A DNA stretch of 35,468 nucleotides from Verrucomicrobiota bacterium (GTDB lineage Bacteria > Verrucomicrobiota > Verrucomicrobiia > JABWAM01). Below, one piece after another: positions 22,827 to 31,099 of this stretch. Location of the stretch: positions 1-35,468 of the forward strand of contig JAHFSY010000043.1 in assembly GCA_023269615.1 (NCBI GenBank), in the 5' to 3' direction. Positions within the stretch are counted from its first letter, which is position 1. The number at the start of each line of letters is the position of its first letter. The notes below the pieces were generated by a model. It was not told the origin of the DNA and ran no database searches. It saw only the letters and a program-made list of their open reading frames with translations. A program made the position numbers and the translations under genes.

Positions 22827-25625
22827 TCACTCCACATTCTCAGAAGCCTCCCACGCATCCCTCGACCGGCACACCTTCGGCTTGAATTCAGCCGAGAGAC
22901 GCCTGCCTTTCTCGATCTGCTCCGGCGACATCTTCTCAGCCACTTTCCTGACGTCTGCAGCAAATTCGTCATCCCCCTCAACTTGCGTCGAAGCCAGACT
23001 TACCCATCGGTACGCTTCCACCAAATCCAACGGCACGCCCTTTCCTTCAAAATACATGAAGCCCAAATCGTGCTGGGCTCGACAATCGCCCCATTCGGCA
23101 ACACCACGAAGCCAGCGGGCGGACTCCTTGAAATCCTGTTTCACCCCCTTGCCCTCGGCATATTTCTTCGCAAGCAATCGAACGGCCGCCCCGCAATTCT
23201 GCTCCGCTGATTTGCGGAGATACTCAACCGCCTTCGCATCGTCCTTCGCAGTCACCTGCCCTTCCTGATACATGTAGCCAACAAGATATTGTGCTATGGC
23301 ATGCCCCTTGTCAGCAGCCTTCACGTACCATTTGAACGCTTCCGCCTCGTTCTTTGTGATCCCATAACCATTCTGCAAAAAATATCCCAGGCAGTACATC
23401 GCGCTCCGATCTCCCTGTACTTCTGCCTTGTGCAACCAGCCAAATCCTTCGTTACTTGTCTTCGCATTCCAAGCCAGATAACGACCCAGCAAAGCTTGGG
23501 CAGGCGCATAACCTTTCTCAGCCGCCTTCCGCCACCAATCGAGTGCAGCCTTCCTTGTCGGCTCGCCGCCCCACCCAGTTTCATAACACCAACGTCCCAG
23601 CAAATATTGTGCCTCAACGTCACCGGCCTCCGCCTTGGGCAACAGTTCCCGATACGTCTTGTCGCGTAGCGGCTCGGGAACCACCACCTCCGACACGCCG
23701 TCATGCTCGACCAGCGAATAATCCATCGTGCCGAGAATGATTCGCACAAAGGAAAGAGGGGGCATGTTATTTTCTGAAACGTTTGCGGAACATCTCCCTT
23801 TCAAATCCAATGGAAACTTCAATTTCAGATCTTCTCGGGCAACATAATCAAGTATTCCCCAGTTCCAACCAGTGAGGGTGTCCCCAAAGTCACCCTTGAG
23901 TTCCCCATTTTTGTTCAGGGCATCCACTTCCTTCTTGAGAGCATCGGAAGGCTCCCAATCCTTGCCGTAAACAAGAAAGAATCGTTCTCCTCCATAGGCA
24001 CGAAGACCCGAAGTCGCGACGGACTTCTTGAACTCTTCGGGTGAGTGGTTGTCCAATCTTTCGATGCCCGCTCCAGTGATCGAACCGCGGATAACGTAAC
24101 CCACAGCCAATCCAGCAGTGCCAAAAGCTGATCCCGCAGTGCCAAAACTGCGCCCCGGACCCGTTAAATTTTCGGACCCGGGGGAATCATACCATTGCCT
24201 TGCCGGCGTCGGCTTGAACTCAGCCACGCGTCGCTTGCCCTCCTCGATCTGCTCGGGAGTCATTTTTCCTGCGATCTTTTCAAGCTGCCCATTGCCCGTT
24301 ACCTTGAAAGCCAGGCTCATCCAAAAATATGCGTCCGCGTAATTCTGCGGCACGCCTTTCCCTTCAAAATAGAGAAGCCCCAATTCGTCCTGCGCTTTAT
24401 AGTAGCCCCGCTCGGCAGACTTCTGCAGCCAGTGCGCAGCTTCCTTTAAATCCTGCTTGAGCCCTGTTCCTGTTGCGTATCGCGATCCCAATTCCTCCTG
24501 GGCGACCATCACATCCTGTTCCGCCGCTTTGCGAAACCAACGGACGGCCTCCTCTTCATCCTGAACATTGCCGATCCCAACCTGACACCTTCTCCCCAAA
24601 TAATACTGGGAAAACGGCTCCCCCTGCTCGGCAGCCTTGAGGAACCATCGGCTGGCAACCGCCTGATCTTTCGCAACACCATAAGCGTTCATGTAACAGA
24701 AACCGAGCTGGTTCATGGCTCGCACATGGCCCTTCGTCACAGCCTTTTGAAGACACTGAAACGCCTCATCCTGTTCCTTTTTGCTAGGCGAAACGCCGCA
24801 CCTGATTAACGCTTCCGCCAACTCAAATTGAGCTTCGACGTGCCCCTTCTCGGCGGCCATGCGGCACCACTTGCGGGCGGTCGCATAGTCCCTCACAACT
24901 TCCTGACAATACTTCCCCAACGCAAACTGCGCTTCCGTATCCCCGGCCTCCGCCTTGCGCAACAGCTCGCCGTAGGTCGGATCCGTTTTCGGTTCTGGAA
25001 GCACCACTTCCCACGCGCCGTCTTTTTCAATCAGCGAACCTCCCTTGCTCAAAACAATGAGTCGGATCGCGACGGCTAATGGCATATTCACCAAACGCGC
25101 CGTGACAGTCCCGGTGCAGTGCGGAGGGCAACTCAACTTCATGCCCGCCCGCTTGGCCATTGCTTCGAGGACGAGTGCCAAATCAGCATTTTCAAAACTG
25201 AGCATCTGGAATTTTTTCTCTTCCTTGTGCTCCACAGCGGTGCCCAGCGCGTCAATCTCCTTTTTGAAAGCATCGGAAGGACTCCAACCCTTGGAATAAA
25301 CAAGGCAAAACTCTTTCGTTGCATAGACTTTGCAATCCGCAGCCTCGGCCAGTTTGATGAACACATCGGATGAGTCCGCATCAAATGCTTCCCCTGAAAT
25401 CACCCCCTTCACGTCATTCTGAATGATGCAGCTGATCTTCTTCTGCTTTGCAAGGGACCAAAAAACCAGTCGCGCATCTGTTTTCTCAAATTTGCTCGGA
25501 GGCTTTACCGTCCTGGGACCCTCCTGCGCCCGGACGGGAGTGAAAACAAAACCTTCCCCACCCACCCAGACAAAAGCAGCCAAGGCAAAAACAACCTTCC
25601 AAACCGCAGCCCTCATGGAAGTCAT
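22827..25625 (-). CDS. Secreted Sel1-repeat protein with duplicated STN-like plus Sel1 layout
   Basis: 932 residues. The signal peptide lies near MRAAVWKVVFALAAFVWVGG and ends around VRAQE; ATG 25625 or 25616 may be the start. The protein has two similar halves. Each starts with a short N-terminal domain resembling the secretin/TonB STN fold (first half LALVLEAMAKRAGMKLSCPP; second half YVAREDLKLKFPLDLKGRCS), has a shared segment (WSPSDAFKKEIDALG and WEPSDALKKEVDALN), and then about six Sel1-like helical repeats beginning LLRKAEAGDTEAQFALGKYC or LLPKAEAGDVEAQYLLGRWC. Repeats such as GLLYFEGKGVPQNYADAYFW and GFMYFEGKGVPLDLVEAYRW are nearly the same in both halves. Sel1 repeats serve protein-protein contacts; a periplasmic adaptor role is inferred. 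Confidence 0.85.
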   Translation of the reverse strand: MTSMRAAVWKVVFALAAFVWVGGEGFVFTPVRAQEGPRTVKPPSKFEKTDARLVFWSLAKQKKISCIIQNDVKGVISGEAFDADSSDVFIKLAEAADCKVYATKEFCLVYSKGWSPSDAFKKEIDALGTAVEHKEEKKFQMLSFENADLALVLEAMAKRAGMKLSCPPHCTGTVTARLVNMPLAVAIRLIVLSKGGSLIEKDGAWEVVLPEPKTDPTYGELLRKAEAGDTEAQFALGKYCQEVVRDYATARKWCRMAAEKGHVEAQFELAEALIRCGVSPSKKEQDEAFQCLQKAVTKGHVRAMNQLGFCYMNAYGVAKDQAVASRWFLKAAEQGEPFSQYYLGRRCQVGIGNVQDEEEAVRWFRKAAEQDVMVAQEELGSRYATGTGLKQDLKEAAHWLQKSAERGYYKAQDELGLLYFEGKGVPQNYADAYFWMSLAFKVTGNGQLEKIAGKMTPEQIEEGKRRVAEFKPTPARQWYDSPGSENLTGPGRSFGTAGSAFGTAGLAVGYVIRGSITGAGIERLDNHSPEEFKKSVATSGLRAYGGERFFLVYGKDWEPSDALKKEVDALNKNGELKGDFGDTLTGWNWGILDYVAREDLKLKFPLDLKGRCSANVSENNMPPLSFVRIILGTMDYSLVEHDGVSEVVVPEPLRDKTYRELLPKAEAGDVEAQYLLGRWCYETGWGGEPTRKAALDWWRKAAEKGYAPAQALLGRYLAWNAKTSNEGFGWLHKAEVQGDRSAMYCLGYFLQNGYGITKNEAEAFKWYVKAADKGHAIAQYLVGYMYQEGQVTAKDDAKAVEYLRKSAEQNCGAAVRLLAKKYAEGKGVKQDFKESARWLRGVAEWGDCRAQHDLGFMYFEGKGVPLDLVEAYRWVSLASTQVEGDDEFAADVRKVAEKMSPEQIEKGRRLSAEFKPKVCRSRDAWEASENVE

Positions 25626-25976
25626 GAGGGCAAGCTACGACCCGATCCCGCGTGAGTCAAGTCGGGGCCATCCCATCCAGATTTTTGGGGGATCTCACGC
25701 AAGACACACGTTGACCCCGATTTTCTCCGCAGATTAACGCAGAGAGACGCAGATTTCTGAACGGCAATCAGCCGCGCCATTTTAAGCGTCACTTTGGGTG
25801 ACGCTTAAAATGGCGCGGCTGGGATCAAGGGACTTTGCGACTTTGCGGCTTTGCGTGAAACTCTCCGAAAATCTGCGTCCATCTGCGGAATCTGCGGAGA
25901 AATCCACTGCCTGCTTCCTCCGCCATTCCGAATCCCCGGGCCCCGTGGACACGACGGAGCGTGTCCCTCCGTTTAA
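25626..25976. other. Gap upstream of the Sel1 gene, mostly occupied by repeat element A
   Basis: The 85 nt next to the Sel1 start (25626-25710) should hold its promoter, though no clear boxes are seen. The rest is the 264-nt repeat element A, which reaches almost to the msrB stop. Confidence 0.6.
25711..25974 (-). repeat. 264-nt repeat element, copy A (downstream of msrB)
   Basis: Direct repeat with 26655-26918, same length and order of parts. From left: TTGACCCCGATTTTCTCCGC, words such as ACGCAGAGAGACGCAGATTT, a perfect 24-bp hairpin (25769-25792 with 25798-25821, 5-nt loop), GACTTTGCG words, then ATCTGCGT/CTGCGGAGAA words that are the reverse complement of the left words, and finally a GGAG palindrome (minus, 25970-25947). 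Overall it is a large imperfect inverted repeat. Confidence 0.9.
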
Positions 25977-26531
25977 TCACTTCGTTTTGGAATCCTTTGC
26001 ATCTTTGTCCGCATCCTTCTTCTCAAATTTCAGGATGATGGAATTGATGCAATACCGCTGGCCGGTCGGCGCGGGCCCGTCTTCGAAAACATGGCCCAGA
26101 TGCCCGCCACATTTGCCACACACCACCTCCGTGCGATGCATCCCGTGGCTGTTGTCCTCCACGTTCCGGACAGCATCCTCGGAAATCGGTTTGAAGTAGC
26201 TGGGCCATCCGCAGCCGGAATCGAATTTTGTCTCCGACGTGAACAGCGGATTGTCACACGCCACACAACGATAAACGCCCTTGTCATTCGACTTGTAAAA
26301 TTTTCCGGTGAACGCCCGCTCCGTCGCCTTGTTGCGCGACACCTCGTATTGCTCGGCGGTCAACTGCTTGCGCCATTCCTCATTCGTCTTTTCAACCTTG
26401 TCAGTCATCGTTTTCTCCTTCGTCAGTTCCGATTTTACTTTCGTGCTCACGTTGGTCCCCACCACCTTCTCCCCGCCCCAAAGCATGGATGCAGCCAATA
26501 GCGCAATCAGCACGGTAGTTAGTTTTTTCAT
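25977..26531 (-). CDS. msrB: Periplasmic peptide-methionine (R)-S-oxide reductase
   Basis: Reduces methionine-R-sulfoxide in proteins. From ATG 26531 the product has 184 residues and a signal peptide [21 protein letters not shown] strong Shine-Dalgarno AGGAG lies 7 nt upstream, which decides this start over ATG 26576. Zinc cysteines are C89/C92 ([11 protein letters not shown]) and C138/C141 ([14 protein letters not shown]). The catalytic Cys is C161 in [11 protein letters not shown], and C107 in [11 protein letters not shown] is the likely resolving Cys. A charged tail [14 protein letters not shown] follows the domain. The gene stands alone between two copies of a 264-nt repeat in the same orientation. 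A periplasmic MsrB would protect envelope proteins from oxidation; its electron donor is not in the window. Confidence 0.95.
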   Translation of the reverse strand: MKKLTTVLIALLAASMLWGGEKVVGTNVSTKVKSELTKEKTMTDKVEKTNEEWRKQLTAEQYEVSRNKATERAFTGKFYKSNDKGVYRCVACDNPLFTSETKFDSGCGWPSYFKPISEDAVRNVEDNSHGMHRTEVVCGKCGGHLGHVFEDGPAPTGQRYCINSIILKFEKKDADKDAKDSKTK

Positions 26532-26576
26532 TATGTCGCTCCTGATTCTGCACCATTTTTTCTTCATGACAATCAT

Positions 26577-26916
26577 CTAATGGATGGGATGTTCTTGAAT
26601 GCGAAATATTCCCGGCATATCCGGTTTCTGACGGGGGGATACGCTGCCCGCCCCTTGACCCCGATTTTCTCCGCAGATTAACGCAGAGAGACGCAGATTT
26701 CTGAACGGCATTCAACCGTGCCATCCCATTTGTCACGAACGTGACAAATGGGATGGCACGGTTGGGATCAAGGGCCATTGCGACTTTGCGACTTTGCGCG
26801 AACCCTTCCGAAAATCTGCGTCACTCTGCGAAATCTGCGGAGAAATCCTTCACCGCTTCCTCCGCCACTCAGAATTCCCTCACTCCCGTGGACACGACAG
26901 AGCGTGTCCCTTCGTT
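26577..26916. other. Gap upstream of msrB, mostly repeat element B
   Basis: 26577-26654 is the upstream region of msrB with no convincing promoter boxes. The remainder is the 264-nt repeat element B. No gene is supported. Confidence 0.6.
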
Positions 26917-26918
26917 TT
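26655..26918 (-). repeat. 264-nt repeat element, copy B (upstream of msrB)
   Basis: Second copy of the element at 25711-25974. Its central hairpin is again a perfect 24-bp stem (26713-26736 with 26741-26764, loop GAAC), but 8 of the 24 pairs differ from copy A and all changes are compensated. Its minus-strand end TAAAACGAAGGGACACGC supplies the stop codon of the FG-GAP gene. Confidence 0.9.
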
Positions 26919-29691
26919 ATTTCCCCCTGTGCTCCACCCGCACGCTTTTTACTCTCGGGCTATTCCCCCCATTCACAGCACCCAACGCCAGGCGGTACTG
27001 CACCCATCTGCCCCGCTGGCGCAACCGTCCAACCTTTTGCCCGTTCGTCAGCCACTTTGCGGAACCGTTCGGCCCCTGCCACCCAGCACTCTTCAATCCC
27101 TCCTCGCTCTCCGCAAAACGCAACTGCGCCTTCACCCATGTCTTCTTCTGAATTTCGGCCTCCCAGCAAATGCGCGTCACTTTCGCGCCTTCGGGCAGAT
27201 GATGGGCACTCGAAACATAAAATTCCTCCGGGCCTCGGGTCATGATGTTTCCCGGGTCCACCGCCAGCATCCCATGCGGGCCGTTGGTCGGAAGCCATGT
27301 GATGCGTTCCTCGGAAAATCCCTTCGGCCCATTCCACCAGACCTGTGAAAATCCCGAATGATTCCCGTACGTCTTGTGATTCGCCACCGCCAGGTCCACC
27401 CAGCCATCCTCGTTGAAATCCGCCGCGATGCATCCGCACGCAGAATGCGCAAACAGACGCGTCCTGTTTTTCTCCGAGTATGTTCCACCCGGTTTTCCCC
27501 AGTAGATGTATGAATCAAGATCGCGATCCCGTCCGCCGTTGTACGAAGTGGCGAAGATATCCAGAACGCCATCCCGGTTGAAATCCGCCACGGCCAGCGA
27601 GTTGCACGCGTGCGCCGGGATCTGGGCACGACGGTCCTCGCGAAACCCCTCCGGCCCGCCCCAGTAGATGTACACGTATGAATCATACGGCCAGTTCTTG
27701 CTGGAACACTTGTGCCCGCCCACGATCAGGTCGAGCCATCCGTTTCCCGTCAGGTCCGCCGCCTGCGCACAGGTTCCGCCCTCGGTGGACAGCCATGTGC
27801 TGCGTTCCATGCTGAACCCCTCGGGCCCGCCCCACAAAATCAAACTCCTCGATCCCACGATCTGTGACACAAACAGGTCCAGCCACCCGTCGTTGTTGAA
27901 ATCCGCTGCGAGCAGCCAGCGCGGTTCCCGGTACTCGCTACTCCCTCCGCCCCTCGCGTTCCAGTCCACCTTCCGGTCGGGACGAAAATCCTTCAACTCC
28001 GGATCGAGCAGGATGCGCTGCGGATTCTCCAGGTCGAACCCTTTCGGACCACCGCGAAAAATCAGAAGCTCGGGATTGAAAAATCCAGTCACCACCAGGT
28101 CGAGATGTCCACAGCGGCGAAAATCCCCGACCGACGACCCATGCGCCCTCACCGTCGGAATCACCTGCTTCCGCTTCGCATGAAATCCCTTCGGCCCGCC
28201 CCAATACAAAAATGATCCGGGGTCCAGCTGCGGCGCGTTCTCGGAACAGTTTCCAACATAAAGATCCGGCCACCCATCATCGTCGAAATCCGCGCAAAGC
28301 GCGTCGGGAGCCGACCATCCCGGCAACTCCGTCCGCCGCTTCGGCGAAAAACCCTTGGGGCCGTTCCAGTAAAGATAAATCGGGACGTCCCCGCGAAATC
28401 GTCCCGTCACATGGTTGATGAAAATCACCTGCGGATTTTTATCGTCGCATGTCCGTGCGATGTGCACGCCCGTCGCATCGAAACTCGGAACGCGCAACGG
28501 CTTTGGGTCAATCCCGCCCGCACGCCCTCGAAAAATCAGGGACTCCGTCGTGTTCATGACGTCCGTGCGCCCCTGGCAGATCACCACCTCGGGATGACCG
28601 TCGCCATTCAGGTCCCCGATCACCACGTCACGCGCGCTCGTGGTCGAAAGCGCCGTGCGACGATCATTGCTGAAACCATCCCCGTTTCCCCAATAAATCC
28701 ACGAGGCGCTTTTTTCATTCCGATCCCCGCAAACCGCCACCACCAGGTCCTCCCGCCCGTCCCCATTCAAATCCCCCACCGCCGCCGCCACCGCATGCGG
28801 ACAGTCGAGTGTCACCGGCTCACCGATTCTCCGATTTTCCCGGACCGGAAAAAAACACGCGCCATCCCCTTGCGCACGGAAGAGATGCGGGACCTTGTTG
28901 ATGGAAAGAATTTTGGGCGTCCATCCCTCCGCAAAATTGATCCACCCGGGCGTGGTTCCGAGAACTTCCTCATTCACGTTTTCCACTTCGCCGACCCTCG
29001 AAAATCTCCGCGGATCAATCCCATCCCGTCCACCCCAGATCACACGCGGGCAATCCTTTCGCACGCGCACGTACAATTCCGCGCACCCATCGCCATCCAG
29101 GTCTCCCGCGGCCATGTGCGTCACTTCCAGGTCAAAATCCACGAACCGTCCGGGCATGAATCCATTTTCTCCCTGGTAAAAAATCCGGAGTTTTCCCGAT
29201 GAAGCGAATGCGAGGTCGGGGCGTCCGTCCCCGTTGAAATCGCCAATCGCCACGGCGCGGCAGTTCGGCACGGGCAATTCCAATTTGTACCGCTCGCTCA
29301 TCCCCTCAGGTGAGCCGAAGTAAATAAACGCCGTAAGATCCGCATGACTGCCGTCGCACTGATGCCCAATTACCAGTTCGTCGTAACCGTCGCCGTTGAG
29401 ATCACCCACAGCCGCCGCATACGCGCCATGAGTGGGCAGTTCGATCAACTCCTTCCCTGCCAGGACATTCCTGTAAACATGGACCGGCGGGGTTTCATCA
29501 AAATCCTGGCTGTTGTTGAAGATGAGGTCAGCGTACCCGTCCCGGTTGAAATCAAAACGGAAAATGCGCTGCAGGACACCCGCCCGCGAAACATAAAGAT
29601 TCTGCCCACCGTTGCCGAACGATCCATCGGCAAAATCCTCATACCCCCGCTCCTCCCAAAACTGATTTTTTCGCGGCATGTTTTTCTTCAT
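26917..29691 (-). CDS. Large FG-GAP/VCBS-repeat beta-propeller protein
   Basis: 924 residues made mostly of repeated blades with calcium-binding loops of the form D-x-N-x-D-G-x-x-D: FDFNRDGYADL, GDLNGDGYDEL, GDFNGDGRPDL, GDLDGDGCAEL, GDLNGDGREDL, ADFNNDGWLDL, ADFNEDGWVDL. Many blades are followed by a YWGGPEGF-type strand (WGGPKGFHAKRK, WGGPEGFSMERS), so at least two seven-bladed propellers seem likely. A C-terminal beta-sandwich starts near VTRICWEAEIQKKTWVKAQL. FG-GAP proteins usually act outside the cytoplasm in adhesion or glycan binding. Oddly, the N-terminus MKKNMPRKNQFWEERGYEDF shows no signal peptide. An alternative start is M5. Function unknown. Confidence 0.87.
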   Translation of the reverse strand: MKKNMPRKNQFWEERGYEDFADGSFGNGGQNLYVSRAGVLQRIFRFDFNRDGYADLIFNNSQDFDETPPVHVYRNVLAGKELIELPTHGAYAAAVGDLNGDGYDELVIGHQCDGSHADLTAFIYFGSPEGMSERYKLELPVPNCRAVAIGDFNGDGRPDLAFASSGKLRIFYQGENGFMPGRFVDFDLEVTHMAAGDLDGDGCAELYVRVRKDCPRVIWGGRDGIDPRRFSRVGEVENVNEEVLGTTPGWINFAEGWTPKILSINKVPHLFRAQGDGACFFPVRENRRIGEPVTLDCPHAVAAAVGDLNGDGREDLVVAVCGDRNEKSASWIYWGNGDGFSNDRRTALSTTSARDVVIGDLNGDGHPEVVICQGRTDVMNTTESLIFRGRAGGIDPKPLRVPSFDATGVHIARTCDDKNPQVIFINHVTGRFRGDVPIYLYWNGPKGFSPKRRTELPGWSAPDALCADFDDDGWPDLYVGNCSENAPQLDPGSFLYWGGPKGFHAKRKQVIPTVRAHGSSVGDFRRCGHLDLVVTGFFNPELLIFRGGPKGFDLENPQRILLDPELKDFRPDRKVDWNARGGGSSEYREPRWLLAADFNNDGWLDLFVSQIVGSRSLILWGGPEGFSMERSTWLSTEGGTCAQAADLTGNGWLDLIVGGHKCSSKNWPYDSYVYIYWGGPEGFREDRRAQIPAHACNSLAVADFNRDGVLDIFATSYNGGRDRDLDSYIYWGKPGGTYSEKNRTRLFAHSACGCIAADFNEDGWVDLAVANHKTYGNHSGFSQVWWNGPKGFSEERITWLPTNGPHGMLAVDPGNIMTRGPEEFYVSSAHHLPEGAKVTRICWEAEIQKKTWVKAQLRFAESEEGLKSAGWQGPNGSAKWLTNGQKVGRLRQRGRWVQYRLALGAVNGGNSPRVKSVRVEHRGK

Positions 29692-29812
29692 GGCTGGGCG
29701 CGCGATTTAGGACAAACTCCCTGCTGATTGCAATTGTTTACAAGACGGGCCCCGTAATGTCACACGCATGCATCGCAACCCCAATGCCATTCGGGAAGTC
29801 CGCTATCCGAAC

Positions 29813-29887
29813 GTAGCCACGCTCGCCAGAGCGTGGACTCCCCGGGCGGCACATAAACGGATTCCACGCTCTGGCGAGCGCGGCTAC
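29813..29887. repeat. GTAG-bounded double-hairpin repeat upstream of tolQ
   Basis: The ends are GTAGCCACGCTCGCCAGAGC on the left and GCTCTGGCGAGCGCGGCTAC on the right, paired over about 25 nt with few mismatches. The loop is 25 nt. Same GTAG...CTAC plan as the elements at 3733 and 14155, with different stem sequence. Confidence 0.85.
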
Positions 29888-29945
29888 AGGTGAACGCAAC
29901 CCAATTTTGACCCGGATTTCACTCAAAATCTACATCTGTAAATAG

Positions 29946-29981
29946 TTGACGCTCAATGAGTTATAGATATAATCCATCCTG
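29946..29981 (+). promoter_or_regulatory. Near-consensus promoter of the tol-pal operon
   Basis: TTGACG (29946-29951), a 16-nt spacer, then a perfect TATAAT (29968-29973). The expected start of transcription, about 7 nt on, falls at or within two bases of the tolQ ATG (29982), so the message is probably leaderless. Confidence 0.8.
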
Positions 29982-30683
29982 ATGATTTTCGACATTACAG
30001 CCTTCTCGTCACCCACTCCGGACTTCCTTGCAGCCGGGGGGATTTTTTATGCATTCAGCGTCTCGACCATTGCGGGCCAGGTGGTGATGCTTGCGCTTTT
30101 TCTCACATCGATCGTTTCATGGTCGGTGATGTTCACCAAATTCAAGCAGGTCCGCATCGCAGAACGAAATGGGCGGGATTTTCTTCGCACGCTTCGCGCA
30201 GAGGAACGCTTCGTCGAGATTTTTTCGAAGGGCAGAATCTGGAATGATTGCCCGCTGTTTGAACTCTATACCGCCGGATGCAAGGGCATCCAGGGCAGCA
30301 CCGGGGTCAATGACACCTTCAAGCTCCAACTTCTCCAGGGCGCGCTCGAACGCTCGGTGGCTGAACAGATCGTCCGTCTCGAAAGCCAGGTCTCGATTCT
30401 CGGCACCGCCGTCAGCGCCGCGCCCTTCCTCGGCCTGCTGGGCACCGTCTGGGGGGTGATGGATGCCTTCTCCAGTGTGGCAATCGTCGGCTCGGCCACC
30501 ATCGGCGCGCTCGCACCGGGCATCGCCGCCGCGCTCATCACCACCGTGATGGGCCTCGTCGTCGCCCTCCCCTCGATGGTGGGCTACAACATCCTCGTGG
30601 CCAACATCCGCCGCCTCACGATGGAAATGGAAAATTTTGCCAGCGAATTCCTGGGAATCGCACAAAAGGAGATGGGAGCGTGA
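29982..30683 (+). CDS. tolQ: TolQ/ExbB-family proton channel subunit
   Basis: 233 residues. It forms with TolR the inner-membrane motor that uses the proton gradient to power outer-membrane constriction during division. Three membrane helices are visible: about 28-50 (STIAGQVVMLALFLTSIVSW), about 135-158 (AVSAAPFLGLLGTVWGVMDA) and about 170-200 (GALAPGIAAALITTVMGLVVALP). The second and third carry the Gly/Ala/Thr pattern of the ExbB/TolQ family. The order tolQ-tolR-tolA-tolB-pal settles TolQ over ExbB. The promoter upstream leaves practically no leader. The stop overlaps the GTG of tolR by 2 nt. Confidence 0.93.
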   Translation: MIFDITAFSSPTPDFLAAGGIFYAFSVSTIAGQVVMLALFLTSIVSWSVMFTKFKQVRIAERNGRDFLRTLRAEERFVEIFSKGRIWNDCPLFELYTAGCKGIQGSTGVNDTFKLQLLQGALERSVAEQIVRLESQVSILGTAVSAAPFLGLLGTVWGVMDAFSSVAIVGSATIGALAPGIAAALITTVMGLVVALPSMVGYNILVANIRRLTMEMENFASEFLGIAQKEMGA

Positions 30684-31096
30684 AACGCTTTTCGCAACGC
30701 GGCATGTACAATCCTGTGGCCGACATCAACATCGTGCCCATGATGGACCTCGTCTGGAACCTGCTCATCGTCTTCATGCTCGCCACCCCACTGCTCGAAC
30801 AGACCATTGACGTCAAACTCCCCTCGCAAAACTCCGCCGGCACACCCCTCGATCCCAAAAACGTCACCACCGTGAACCTCGATTCTTCAGGACACGCTTT
30901 TGTGAACGGCAGGCTGATCAGCATTCTTGATCTCGAACGACTGGCGAAGAACGAAATCAAAAATGACCCGCAACACGCCGTCGTCGTGCGGGGCGACGAA
31001 AAAGTTCCCTACGGCAAATTTGTGGAAATAGTGGACCACCTCAAGCTCGCAGGCGTCACCAAGCTCGGAATCGTGGGCATCACCGGCAAATCGTGA
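30680..31096 (+). CDS. tolR: TolR/ExbD-family biopolymer transport protein
   Basis: 138 residues. A single N-terminal membrane helix (about 20-38) holds the proton-relay Asp D23 in INIVPMMDLVWNLLIVFML. The periplasmic domain (HAVVVRGDEKVPYGKFVEIVDHLKLAGVTKLGIV) is the ExbD/TolR fold. The GTG start at 30680 overlaps the tolQ stop (GTGA) and is preceded by GGGAG, a reasonable ribosome site. It works in a complex with TolQ and the TolA-like protein encoded next. Confidence 0.94.
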   Translation: MKRFSQRGMYNPVADINIVPMMDLVWNLLIVFMLATPLLEQTIDVKLPSQNSAGTPLDPKNVTTVNLDSSGHAFVNGRLISILDLERLAKNEIKNDPQHAVVVRGDEKVPYGKFVEIVDHLKLAGVTKLGIVGITGKS

Positions 31097-31099
31097 TCC

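Noticed and set aside
22595..22885. Possible small gene in the 22.6-22.8 kb gap
   Set aside because: The frame is made of repeat words shared with other gaps and has no protein-like features.
25711..26918. The two 264-nt repeats as ends of an insertion sequence
   Set aside because: They enclose only msrB, with no transposase, and the repeats are direct rather than inverted.
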